Origin: JBOGZI01 sp050697275
GTDB taxonomy: Bacteria > Actinomycetota > Thermoleophilia > Solirubrobacterales > 70-9
DNA length: 8,224 nucleotides
Reading direction: 5' to 3'
NCBI GenBank assembly: GCA_050697275.1
Contig: JBOGZI010000085.1
Span: forward strand, 1-8,224
Position 1 is the stretch's first letter, and the number at the start of each line of letters is the position of its first letter. A program made the translations under genes and the position numbers. This document shows, one piece after another, positions 1 through 6,967 of the stretch. The notes below the pieces were generated by a model. That model was not told the origin of the DNA and ran no database searches. It was given only the letters and a program-made list of their open reading frames with translations.

Positions 1-2074
<2,074 letters not shown>

Positions 2075-2103
2075 CTCAGGCGTCCTCCCGTGAGGGGATT
2101 CCA

Positions 2104-2559
2104 CTACTCGGCGCGCTCGATCGGGACCTGCCGCGCCTCCCGCTGCAGCCGCACGGGCAGCTCGACCCGGAGGATCCCGTCCTCGTATGTCGCCTGCGCA
2201 TCCTCCGCGTCGACGTCGACCGAGAGCTCGACGATCCGCCGGAAGGGGCCGGAGGGCAGCTCGACCTGCTGATAGGTCCGGCCCTCGGTCTCGCGCACCG
2301 GTCGCTCCCCGCTGATCACCAGGGCGCGCCCCTGGACCTCGAGGTTGACGGCGTCCAGCTCGATCCCCGGCAGCTCGACCTTGACGATCGCCCGGTCGGG
2401 GGGCCCCTCGCCGCAGTAGTAGACGTCCACTCGCGGTACGAAGGCAGCCGGCTGACGCCGGTTGCGATACCCGGCCTGATCCCAGAAGTCGCCGAGTAGC
2501 TCGTCCATCTCCCGGCGCATCCGGGCGAAATCTGCGAAGGGGTCTCGCTGACTGGTCAT
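2104..2559 (-). CDS. hsp20: Small heat-shock protein, Hsp20/alpha-crystallin family
   Basis: This is a 151-aa ATP-independent holdase chaperone that keeps unfolding proteins soluble in the cytoplasm. A short N-terminal arm (residues 1-38, amphipathic FARMRREMDELLGDFW) precedes the alpha-crystallin domain (about 40-138), which carries ELPGI (62-66) and the hallmark GILRVELP (128-135). The C-terminal tail has VPI (145-147), a version of the I/V-x-I/V motif that docks neighbouring subunits into oligomers. Length is usual for the family. The ATG has no good Shine-Dalgarno. Instead TACTCT ends 7 nt upstream, which suits a leaderless mRNA from a promoter of its own, in addition to read-through from the MBL gene whose stop is 24 bp upstream. 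Its position just before lon couples holding and degradation of damaged proteins. No CIRCE element is seen. Confidence 0.95.
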   Translation of the reverse strand: MTSQRDPFADFARMRREMDELLGDFWDQAGYRNRRQPAAFVPRVDVYYCGEGPPDRAIVKVELPGIELDAVNLEVQGRALVISGERPVRETEGRTYQQVELPSGPFRRIVELSVDVDAEDAQATYEDGILRVELPVRLQREARQVPIERAE

Positions 2560-2566
2560 CGAAAAA

Positions 2567-2572
2567 AGAGTA
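2567..2572 (-). promoter_or_regulatory. Candidate -10 box of hsp20 (leaderless layout)
   Basis: TACTCT on the minus strand fits the actinobacterial TANNNT -10 consensus and ends 7 nt before the hsp20 ATG, so transcription would begin at or next to the start codon. The spacer is five further T plus CG. No clear -35 hexamer is visible. The same arrangement recurs at other starts in this window. Confidence 0.4.
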
Positions 2573-2583
2573 GCCGCCTAGAC

Positions 2584-3375
2584 CTAGATCTCGTACTCGG
2601 CGCCCTCGCGGGCCACCTCCACCGGGGCGCCGAAGCCGCGCCCGGCCTGCTCGCGGGCCCACTCGTCGCCGAGCTCGTCGGAGATGTGGGTGATCACGAC
2701 CCGCTTCGCCCCCGCGCGCCTGCCGTGCTCCCCGGCCTCCTCCGGGGTGAGGTGCCCCCGGACACCGGTTCGCTCCGGCCGGGGTAGGGTCGCCTCGACC
2801 AGCAGGAGGTCGGCGTCGCGCGCGATCTCGACCAGCTCGTCGGCGGGACGGGTGTCCGCGCTGTAGGTGAGCTTGCCGGCGCCGTCGGCGCTGAGGTTGA
2901 CGGCGAAGGTGTCGATGAAGTGAGGCACGGGATGGAAGCTGGCCCGGATGCCGCCGATCTCGACGGTCTCTTCGGCCTCGTACTCCTCGATCGCGAAGGC
3001 CCGCTCGATCAGGTCGTCGTTGCCCCATGCGCCGGTGACATGGCGGAAGGTCCGGATCGCGCCGCGCGGCACGATCAGCCTGGGGCGAGCCGGCGAGTCG
3101 GTGCCGGGGAAGGTGTGGACCGGGACCGGCTGCTGACGGGGGGAGTAGATCAACGCGTAGGCGAAGGGGATCAGGTCGAGCCAGTGGTCGGCGTGCAGGT
3201 GGGAGAGGACGACGGCGTCCACGTCGACGTACTCGATCCGCTCGCGGAGCTTCCCGAACACCCCGTTGCCGCAATCAAGCAGCAGGGTCGTCTCCCCGGC
3301 CTCGACCAGATAGCCGCTGCAAGCGCCCCCGGCGTCCTGCCAGGAGGGCGACTTGCCCAGCACGGTAACTCTCAA
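2584..3375 (-). CDS. Metallo-beta-lactamase-fold hydrolase, Rv1339/RNase Z-like
   Basis: This 263-aa protein is a complete MBL-fold metallo-hydrolase with a dinuclear metal site: HLHADH at residues 59-64, His152 (PVPHF), Asp174 (YSADT), His208 (RGHLTPEEAG) and His230 (THI). The order TVLG, then SGYL, then LLLDCGNGVFGKL, then LSHLHADH, and the overall length resemble the mycobacterial Rv1339 group. That group is described as atypical cyclic-nucleotide phosphodiesterases and is related to RNase Z, so cAMP breakdown is possible here, but the substrate is inferred by resemblance only. The start is TTG at 3375: no ATG or GTG lies in frame before the upstream stop, and GAGG (3384-3387) sits 8 nt upstream. 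The gene begins 46 bp after the small four-cysteine ORF and ends 24 bp before hsp20, suggesting one transcription unit. The MBL fold is sure; the exact reaction is not. Confidence 0.9.
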   Translation of the reverse strand: MRVTVLGKSPSWQDAGGACSGYLVEAGETTLLLDCGNGVFGKLRERIEYVDVDAVVLSHLHADHWLDLIPFAYALIYSPRQQPVPVHTFPGTDSPARPRLIVPRGAIRTFRHVTGAWGNDDLIERAFAIEEYEAEETVEIGGIRASFHPVPHFIDTFAVNLSADGAGKLTYSADTRPADELVEIARDADLLLVEATLPRPERTGVRGHLTPEEAGEHGRRAGAKRVVITHISDELGDEWAREQAGRGFGAPVEVAREGAEYEI

Positions 3376-3405
3376 GAGGCGAGCCTCATCGCGGTCCCCT
3401 GCGGG

Positions 3406-3411
3406 ACTCTA
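3406..3411 (-). promoter_or_regulatory. Candidate -10 box upstream of the MBL-hydrolase gene
   Basis: TAGAGT on the minus strand fits TANNNT and lies 30 nt upstream of the TTG start, leaving room for a short leader containing the GAGG ribosome-binding site. It could provide an internal promoter for the MBL-hsp20-lon group. The support is one short motif with no -35. Confidence 0.25.
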
Positions 3412-3421
3412 AAGGTGGTCG

Positions 3422-3637
3422 CTACGCCGCGTGCTGGGGAAGCGCCGCCGAGGGGGCGGCGGGAGCGCCGCCCGACCTGGCGAGCAGCGCGGGCTGCTGC
3501 GGCGGGACAAGCCCGTCCGGCGTGTCGGGCCGGAAGGTGGGGCAGGGCCGGTCGAGGCCGAGAGCGCAGAGGTTGCGGCGGCGAAAGAAGCACTGATCGC
3601 ATGAAACCGCAGCGTTCCGTGACCGAGCCTCGGCCAA
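3422..3637 (-). CDS. Small four-cysteine protein, function unknown
   Basis: A 71-aa ORF can be read from TTG at 3637 to TAG at 3422. Cysteines 13, 16, 24 and 32 form C-x2-C-x7-C-x7-C within a compact basic/hydrophobic block (CDQCFFRRRNLCALGLDRPC followed by PTFRP). This pattern could bind zinc or an iron-sulfur cluster. The rest is a low-complexity Pro/Ala/Gln tail (residues 38-71). Nothing suggests a signal peptide or membrane segment. AGGGG sits about 7 nt before the TTG, and TATAGA, a fair -10, lies 19 nt upstream of it, so the ORF has its own expression signals. It leads into the MBL hydrolase 46 bp downstream. I do not recognise a named family. The frame stays open far upstream to 4384, but that part is antisense to the fatty-acid hydroxylase. 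A non-coding region is the alternative; the Cys block is the main argument for a gene. Confidence 0.5.
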   Translation of the reverse strand: MAEARSRNAAVSCDQCFFRRRNLCALGLDRPCPTFRPDTPDGLVPPQQPALLARSGGAPAAPSAALPQHAA

Positions 3638-3656
3638 GATCCTTCCCCTTCCTATC

Positions 3657-3662
3657 TCTATA
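3657..3662 (-). promoter_or_regulatory. Candidate -10 box for the four-cysteine ORF and downstream cluster
   Basis: TATAGA on the minus strand lies 19 nt before the TTG at 3637, with a purine-rich ribosome-binding region between. No convincing -35 is seen 16-18 nt further upstream. It is a reasonable main promoter for the four-cysteine/MBL/hsp20/lon direction. Confidence 0.35.
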
Positions 3663-3820
3663 GGTGACTCGCCGGAGCCCTTGGTGATGCTGGCTCCTAC
3701 GACGCTTGCATCATGCCATCTCGCCAGGCACGCGTCAGGCACGATCTCGCAAATGGCGATGATCCAGTTTTGGGTTCCTCTCGAGCCTCCCGCTAAGACC
3801 GAAGATCGAGATGGCGACGC

Positions 3821-3826
3821 TAGACT
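3821..3826 (+). promoter_or_regulatory. Candidate -10 box of the fatty-acid hydroxylase (leaderless layout)
   Basis: TAGACT fits TANNNT and ends 9 nt before the GTG at 3836. The following CTTTTTTCG block is shared with the hsp20 upstream sequence. There is no Shine-Dalgarno before the GTG, which also favours a leaderless mRNA. Confidence 0.4.
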
Positions 3827-3835
3827 TTTTTCGCC

Positions 3836-4492
3836 GTGGCGCACGAGCGCACATCCCAACTCTCGGCCTCGCCGCCGATGTTCGAGAGCCGGTTCCTCGA
3901 CTTCTTCTCCCGCGTCCACCCCTCGGTGCCGGCGATCGTCTTCGTCCCCGTCGTGGCCGGCGGCGTCTGGCTCGGCATCGACCGGGGCCTGGACGGCCTC
4001 GAGGCCGCCCTCCTGGTCCTCGGCGGGCTGGCGATCTGGACGCTGACCGAGTACTGGCTCCACCGCCTGATCTTCCACTGGGAGCCGAAGTTCCGGGGCG
4101 GCGACCGGCTCCACTTCATCATCCACGGCGTCCATCACGACCACCCCAATGACGCGATGCGGCTGGTGATGCCGCCGGCGGTCAGCATCCCGCTCGCGGC
4201 CCTCTTCCTCGGCGCCTACGTGCTGATCTTCGGGACGCCCGCGGCCTTCCCCCTGTTCTCGGGCTTCATCGTGGGCTATCTGGCCTACGACTACACCCAT
4301 TACCACCTGCACCACCACGCCCCGAGGACGAAGCTGGGCAAGCAGCTGCGCGAGCAGCACATGCGCCATCACTTCCAGGACCACCGCTTCGGCTTCGGCG
4401 TCTCCTCCCCCCTCTGGGACGTGATCTTCCGGACGCTGCCTAGGCGGCGCAGGGCTGAGCCGGGATCGACGCCGTCCCGCGCCGTCGACTAG
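3836..4492 (+). CDS. Membrane fatty-acid hydroxylase / sterol desaturase family protein (FA2H-like)
   Basis: This 218-aa integral membrane protein carries the histidine boxes of the di-iron fatty-acid hydroxylase superfamily: H76-x4-H81, H93, HGVHH (97-101), HYHLHHH (155-161) and HMRHH (175-179), plus H183. Hydrophobic segments at about 32-48, 56-72, 112-132 and 138-152 would place the His clusters on the cytoplasmic face. The wording around the boxes (YWLHRLIFHWEP, HHDHPND, THYHLHHH) is closest to fatty-acid 2-hydroxylase (Scs7/FA2H) relatives, so oxygen-dependent hydroxylation of a lipid acyl chain is the likely reaction. The bacterial substrate is unknown. GTG at 3836 was chosen because TAGACT lies at leaderless spacing; ATG at 3878 (residue 15) is an alternative, also without a ribosome-binding site. 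It is transcribed alone and converges on the dehydrogenase at 4509. Confidence 0.88.
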   Translation: MAHERTSQLSASPPMFESRFLDFFSRVHPSVPAIVFVPVVAGGVWLGIDRGLDGLEAALLVLGGLAIWTLTEYWLHRLIFHWEPKFRGGDRLHFIIHGVHHDHPNDAMRLVMPPAVSIPLAALFLGAYVLIFGTPAAFPLFSGFIVGYLAYDYTHYHLHHHAPRTKLGKQLREQHMRHHFQDHRFGFGVSSPLWDVIFRTLPRRRRAEPGSTPSRAVD

Positions 4493-4505
4493 CCGACTCG
4501 GCTCA
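4456..4505. terminator. Possible bidirectional terminator between convergent genes
   Basis: TGAGCCG (4456-4462) pairs with CGGCTCA (4499-4505), and inside them TCGACG (4466-4471) pairs with CGTCGA (4483-4488). A competing small hairpin, AGCCG-ACT-CGGCT, lies at 4491-4503. The structure spans the stop codon at 4490-4492 and the short gap to the convergent stop at 4509. There is no U-tract, so termination is a weak inference. Confidence 0.3.
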
Positions 4506-4508
4506 CCT

Positions 4509-5471
4509 CTAGGTGACCGGATTGGGCGGCGTCTCGCCTTCGAGCACGGCGATCACGTTGTCGGCGACCGCCCGCGCCATCCCGTCACGCGCCGCCACCG
4601 TGGCGGAGCCGATGTGGGGCAAAAGCACGCAGCGCGGCGCCTCCAGCAGCGCCTCCGGGACTCGGGGCTCGTTCTCGTAGACGTCCAGCCCGGCGGCGCC
4701 GAGCGTCCCAGCGGCGAGGGCGGCCGCCAGCGCCTCCTCGTTCACCAGCGGCCCCCGCGAGGTGTTGACCAGCACGCCGTCCGGGCCGATCAGCTCCAGC
4801 TCGGGGGCGCCGATCAGCCGCTTCGTCTCCTCCGTCGCGGGAGCGTGAAGGCTCACCACGTCGGAGGCCTCGAGCAGCTCCGGCAGCGGCAGCATGCGGG
4901 CGCCGAGCTCGCGCTCGGCCTCGGGCTTCGGGCTCCTCGCCGTGTAGGTGATCCGGGCTCCGATCGCGTGGACCAGCTCCGCAAAGCGTCCGCCGATCCT
5001 GCCCATGCCGACCACCCCGACCGTCGCACCGCTCAGCTCGAGACCGCGGTAGGCCGCCGGGTCCCAGCCCCGCCACTGGCCCGCCCGCAGGTCGCGCTCG
5101 GCGTCGCTCATCCGCCGCGCCGCCGCCAGGGTGAGCGCCAGCGCCAGCTCGGCGGTGGCCTCGGTGAGGACGCTGGGGGTGTTTGTCACCACCACTCCCC
5201 GCTCGGCGCAGGCGCCAAGGTCGACGTTGTCGTGCCCCACCGCGAAGTTGGCGACCACCTTCAGGCCCTCGCCGGCGGTGTCGAGCAGCTCAGCGTCCAC
5301 GGGGACGCTCGGGTCGGCGACCAGTGCCGCTGCACCCGGCACCAGCTCCAGCAACTTGGCGCGGGTGGCCTCGAGGCCCCCCTCGCGCACCTCGTAGCGC
5401 TCGCGCAGCGGCTCCAGGCCGGCCGGAAGCAGGGCGCGGGCAACTACGACCATCTGTCCTGCCTCACCCAT
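4509..5471 (-). CDS. D-2-hydroxyacid dehydrogenase, glyoxylate/hydroxypyruvate reductase type
   Basis: This 320-aa cytoplasmic NAD(P)H-dependent enzyme belongs to the D-2-hydroxyacid dehydrogenase family, which reduces 2-keto acids such as glyoxylate or hydroxypyruvate to D-hydroxyacids. Visible features in order: the substrate-domain motif VVANFAVGHDNVDL (72-85), the nucleotide-binding GMGRIG (155-160), and the catalytic triad Arg239 (NTSRGPLVNE), Glu268 (GLDVYENEP) and His286 (LLPHIGSAT). After the second beta strand the sequence reads TARSPKPEAE (Arg179-Ser180) with no acidic residue, which usually means NADPH is preferred over NADH. No C-terminal ACT domain is present, so it is not a regulated SerA. 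The ATG at 5471 has TAGCGT ending 8 nt upstream and no ribosome-binding site, suiting a leaderless mRNA; ATG at 5453 is an alternative. It is divergent from the AT-hook/winged-helix gene across 72 bp. The exact keto-acid substrate is not determined by sequence. Confidence 0.93.
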   Translation of the reverse strand: MGEAGQMVVVARALLPAGLEPLRERYEVREGGLEATRAKLLELVPGAAALVADPSVPVDAELLDTAGEGLKVVANFAVGHDNVDLGACAERGVVVTNTPSVLTEATAELALALTLAAARRMSDAERDLRAGQWRGWDPAAYRGLELSGATVGVVGMGRIGGRFAELVHAIGARITYTARSPKPEAERELGARMLPLPELLEASDVVSLHAPATEETKRLIGAPELELIGPDGVLVNTSRGPLVNEEALAAALAAGTLGAAGLDVYENEPRVPEALLEAPRCVLLPHIGSATVAARDGMARAVADNVIAVLEGETPPNPVT

Positions 5472-5479
5472 CGTTTCGG

Positions 5480-5485
5480 ACGCTA
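5480..5485 (-). promoter_or_regulatory. Candidate -10 box of the hydroxyacid dehydrogenase (leaderless layout)
   Basis: TAGCGT on the minus strand fits TANNNT and ends 8 nt before the ATG at 5471, with no Shine-Dalgarno between. It lies only 3 bp from the inverted repeat at 5489-5504, so a protein bound there would block this promoter. Confidence 0.4.
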
Positions 5486-5488
5486 ACG

Positions 5489-5504
5489 GTTACAGTGAAG
5501 TAAC
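5489..5504. promoter_or_regulatory. Inverted repeat GTTAC-N6-GTAAC, candidate operator
   Basis: GTTAC (5489-5493) and GTAAC (5500-5504) form a perfect 5-bp inverted repeat around AGTGAA, in the 72-bp divergent region. The half-site centres are 11 bp apart, suitable for a dimeric helix-turn-helix protein. The right half is part of a 13-bp direct repeat that recurs inside the neighbouring plus-strand gene. Confidence 0.4.
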
Positions 5505-5509
5505 ACGGT
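5497..5509 (+). repeat. 13-bp direct repeat, copy 1 (promoter region)
   Basis: GAAGTAACACGGT occurs here and again, identically, at 5554-5566; the copies start 57 bp apart. Copy 1 overlaps the right half of the inverted repeat at 5489-5504. Confidence 0.7.
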
Positions 5510-5543
5510 TTGAGGGTTAATCGATAGGGGAAGGACGGGACAC

Positions 5544-5885
5544 ATGCCACAGGGAAGTAACACGGTGGATCGGGCTCGAGCGCTGCTCGAGCAGCGGCGA
5601 TCCGAGCTGCATGACGAGCTGCGCCAGATCGAGAAGGCGATCTCCGGACTCGGGGGAAGGCGGGGACCGGGTAGGCCGCGCGGGTCCACGCGCCGGCGCC
5701 GGGCACGTGGCGGAGGGCGAGCCGACCAGGCGGTCAGCCTGATCAAGAGGAACCCCGGGATCACGGTTTCCGAGCTCGGCAAGAAGATGCGCCTCAAGGC
5801 TCCCAATTACCTCTACCGGGTCCTCCCGGACCTGGAGAAGGAGGGGCGGATCCGCAAGAAGGGGAAGGGCTACCACGCCGCGTAG
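5544..5885 (+). CDS. Small coiled-coil / AT-hook / winged-helix DNA-binding protein
   Basis: This 113-aa protein has three parts. An N-terminal helix rich in Leu, Glu and Arg (residues 8-36) is likely a dimerising coiled coil. A basic AT-hook-like linker follows, GRRGPGRPRGSTRRRR (38-53), with the core PGRPRG that enters the minor groove. The C-terminus is a winged-helix-like domain (60-113) with ITVSELGKKM and the helix NYLYRVLPDLEKEG, ending in a basic KKGKGYHAA wing/tail. This architecture points to a chromosome-binding or transcriptional regulator. I do not recognise a named gene. The ATG is well placed after AGGGGAAGGA. Its first codons contain the second copy of GAAGTAACACGGT, whose first copy lies in the shared promoter region, so it may regulate itself and the divergent dehydrogenase. 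It is convergent with mdh 15 bp downstream. Confidence 0.82.
   Translation: MPQGSNTVDRARALLEQRRSELHDELRQIEKAISGLGGRRGPGRPRGSTRRRRARGGGRADQAVSLIKRNPGITVSELGKKMRLKAPNYLYRVLPDLEKEGRIRKKGKGYHAA
5554..5566 (+). repeat. 13-bp direct repeat, copy 2 (inside the coding start)
   Basis: This is the second identical copy of GAAGTAACACGGT. It encodes residues 4-8 (GSNTV) of the winged-helix protein. Codons could have been chosen freely here, so exact identity with the upstream copy suggests a binding site or a local duplication. Confidence 0.7.
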
Positions 5886-5898
5886 CCCCGGCTTCCCC
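5861..5898. terminator. Hairpin spanning convergent stops, likely bidirectional terminator
   Basis: GGGGAAGGGCTA (5861-5872) pairs with TAGCCC (5883-5888) and, after a 4-nt bulge CGGC, with TTCCCC (5893-5898). That gives 12 base pairs around a 10-nt loop. It includes the stop codon at 5883-5885 and ends 2 bp before the mdh stop at 5901. No U-tract follows, as is common for actinobacterial terminators. Confidence 0.45.
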
Positions 5899-5900
5899 GC

Positions 5901-6890
5901 TCAGATCAACCCGAGCTGCTTGACCGCGTCCCGCTCCTCCTTGAGCTCGGCGACCGTCGCCTCGACCTTCTCGCGGTAGGCATCGCCGACCCTAAGCCCT
6001 TCGACGAGCTTCCACCCGCCGTCCGAGCAGGTGCAGGGGAAGCCGGCGATCAGCCCCTCGTCGATCTCGTAGGAGCCATCCGAGGGGACCGCCATCGAGA
6101 CCCAGTCTCCGTCGGGAGTGTCGAGCATCCAGTCTCTGACGTGGTCAATCGCGGCATTTGCGGCCGACGCTGCGCTGGAGGCGCCGCGCGCGTCGATGAT
6201 CGCGGCGCCACGCTTCGCCACCGTCTCGATGAACTCGCCGAGGATCCACTCATCGTCGTGGACCTCTGTCCAGGCGGGCTTCCCGTTCACCTTCGCGTTG
6301 CCGATGTCGGGCACCTGGGTGGTCGAGTGGTTTCCCCAGATCGTCATGTTCGTAATCTCCCCAGCCCCGACCCCGAGCTTCTTCGCGAGCTGGGCGATCG
6401 CCCGGTTGTGGTCGAGTCGGACCATCGCGGTGAACCGCTCGGCGGGAACCCCGTCGGCGTTCGACTTCGCGATCAGGCAATTCGTGTTCGCCGGGTTGCC
6501 GACCACCAGCACGCGAATGTCGTCGGCGGCGCCGGCGGCGATTGCCTCACCCTGCGGCTTGAAGATCGCGCCGTTCGCCTCGAGCAAATCGGAGCGCTCC
6601 ATCCCCTTGCCGCGCGGCCGCGCCCCCACCAGCAGGGCGACGTTGGCGCCGTCGAAGGCCACCTTGGGATCGTCATGGATGTCGATGCCGGCGAGCAGCG
6701 GGAAGGCGCAGTCGTCGAGCTCCATCGCGGTCCCCTCGGCGGCCTTGACCGCGTCGGGGATCTCGAGCAGCGAGAGGTGGACCGGGGTGTCGTCGCCGAG
6801 CATCTGGCCGCTCGCGATCCGGGGCAGGATCGCATAGCCGATCTGGCCTGCGGCGCCGGTGACGGTGACCTTTATGGGTCCCTCTGCCAT
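5901..6890 (-). CDS. mdh: Malate dehydrogenase, NAD-dependent, type 2
   Basis: Mdh interconverts malate and oxaloacetate in the TCA cycle. The 329-aa length and layout match the type-2 (cytosolic/Thermus-like) group. The dinucleotide motif GAAGQIGY is at residues 12-19, and Glu43 after the second strand (LLEIP) would hold the NAD ribose. The active-site loop PRGKGMER places substrate arginines at 93 and 99. RLDHNRA supplies Asp160 and Arg163, and the proton-relay His188 is in IWGNHST. All key residues are present and length is normal. The ATG at 6890 has TAGGAT ending 9 nt upstream, suiting a leaderless mRNA; an AGGA about 10 nt upstream is the only weak ribosome-binding site. It is on the same strand as icd, but a divergent AbiEi-DUF559 gene lies between them, and a palindromic repeat copy sits 38-77 bp upstream in its promoter region. 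Confidence 0.97.
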   Translation of the reverse strand: MAEGPIKVTVTGAAGQIGYAILPRIASGQMLGDDTPVHLSLLEIPDAVKAAEGTAMELDDCAFPLLAGIDIHDDPKVAFDGANVALLVGARPRGKGMERSDLLEANGAIFKPQGEAIAAGAADDIRVLVVGNPANTNCLIAKSNADGVPAERFTAMVRLDHNRAIAQLAKKLGVGAGEITNMTIWGNHSTTQVPDIGNAKVNGKPAWTEVHDDEWILGEFIETVAKRGAAIIDARGASSAASAANAAIDHVRDWMLDTPDGDWVSMAVPSDGSYEIDEGLIAGFPCTCSDGGWKLVEGLRVGDAYREKVEATVAELKEERDAVKQLGLI

Positions 6891-6899
6891 CGAGGGCGC

Positions 6900-6905
6900 A
6901 TCCTA
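6900..6905 (-). promoter_or_regulatory. Candidate -10 box of mdh (leaderless layout)
   Basis: TAGGAT on the minus strand fits TANNNT and ends 9 nt before the mdh ATG. No convincing -35 is visible; the region upstream is occupied by the GC hairpin at 6911-6925 and the palindrome at 6929-6967. Confidence 0.4.
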
Positions 6906-6910
6906 GTCAA

Positions 6911-6925
6911 GGGGGCGAAACCCCC
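6911..6925. repeat. Small GC hairpin GGGGG-CGAAA-CCCCC
   Basis: A perfect 5-bp G:C stem with a 5-nt loop lies between the mdh -10 box and the left palindromic element. Its CCCCC half is also the first part of the direct repeat shared with 7882-7909. Confidence 0.5.
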
Positions 6926-6928
6926 GCC

Positions 6929-6967
6929 GGGGCGACTTACCGTTCGTATGGAACGCAAAGGCGCCCG
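6929..6967. repeat. 39-nt palindromic element, left copy (degenerate)
   Basis: Left arm GGGGCGACTTACCGTTC (6929-6945), loop GTATG (6946-6950), right arm GAACGCAAAGGCGCCCG (6951-6967). Thirteen of 17 positions pair. The left arm and loop match the right copy at 7889-7909 with two substitutions in 21 nt, and similarity extends leftward through CCCCCGC with a 1-nt indel (6921 onward). The ATG of the AbiEi-DUF559 gene (6948-6950) is in the loop, so the right arm is coding, which could explain its decay. Confidence 0.75.

Larger units (their letters stand above)
3638..3835. other. Gene-free divergent intergenic region
   Basis: These 198 bp separate the leftward cluster from the rightward fatty-acid hydroxylase. 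I see no credible coding frame, tRNA or long hairpin. It holds the candidate -10 boxes at 3657-3662 (minus) and 3821-3826 (plus). It also has an 8-bp direct repeat, CAGGCACG, at 3725-3732 and 3736-3743, whose copies start 11 bp apart (about one helical turn) and could be an operator. No CIRCE or full HAIR heat-shock operator is present. Confidence 0.5.

Noticed and set aside
3366..3380. CTTGAGAG near the MBL start as half of an HspR (HAIR) operator
   Set aside because: HAIR needs CTTGAGT-N7-ACTCAAG; the second half is missing and the match overlaps coding sequence.
3811..4152. ATG at 3811 as the start of a different rightward protein
   Set aside because: It is in another frame from the His-box protein and gives an Arg/Pro-rich product without domains.
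3422..4384. A 320-residue minus-strand open frame covering this whole span
   Set aside because: Most of it is antisense to the fatty-acid hydroxylase and reads as low-complexity charged sequence. Only the end after the TTG at 3637 has its own signals and a plausible protein.
4614..5486. A 290-residue plus-strand open frame
   Set aside because: It is antisense to the hydroxyacid dehydrogenase, which has all catalytic residues; the plus reading has no recognisable motif.
6141..6947. An N-terminal extension of the AbiEi-DUF559 frame back to 6141
   Set aside because: The extension is antisense to mdh and has no domain similarity; family similarity begins just after the ATG at 6948.
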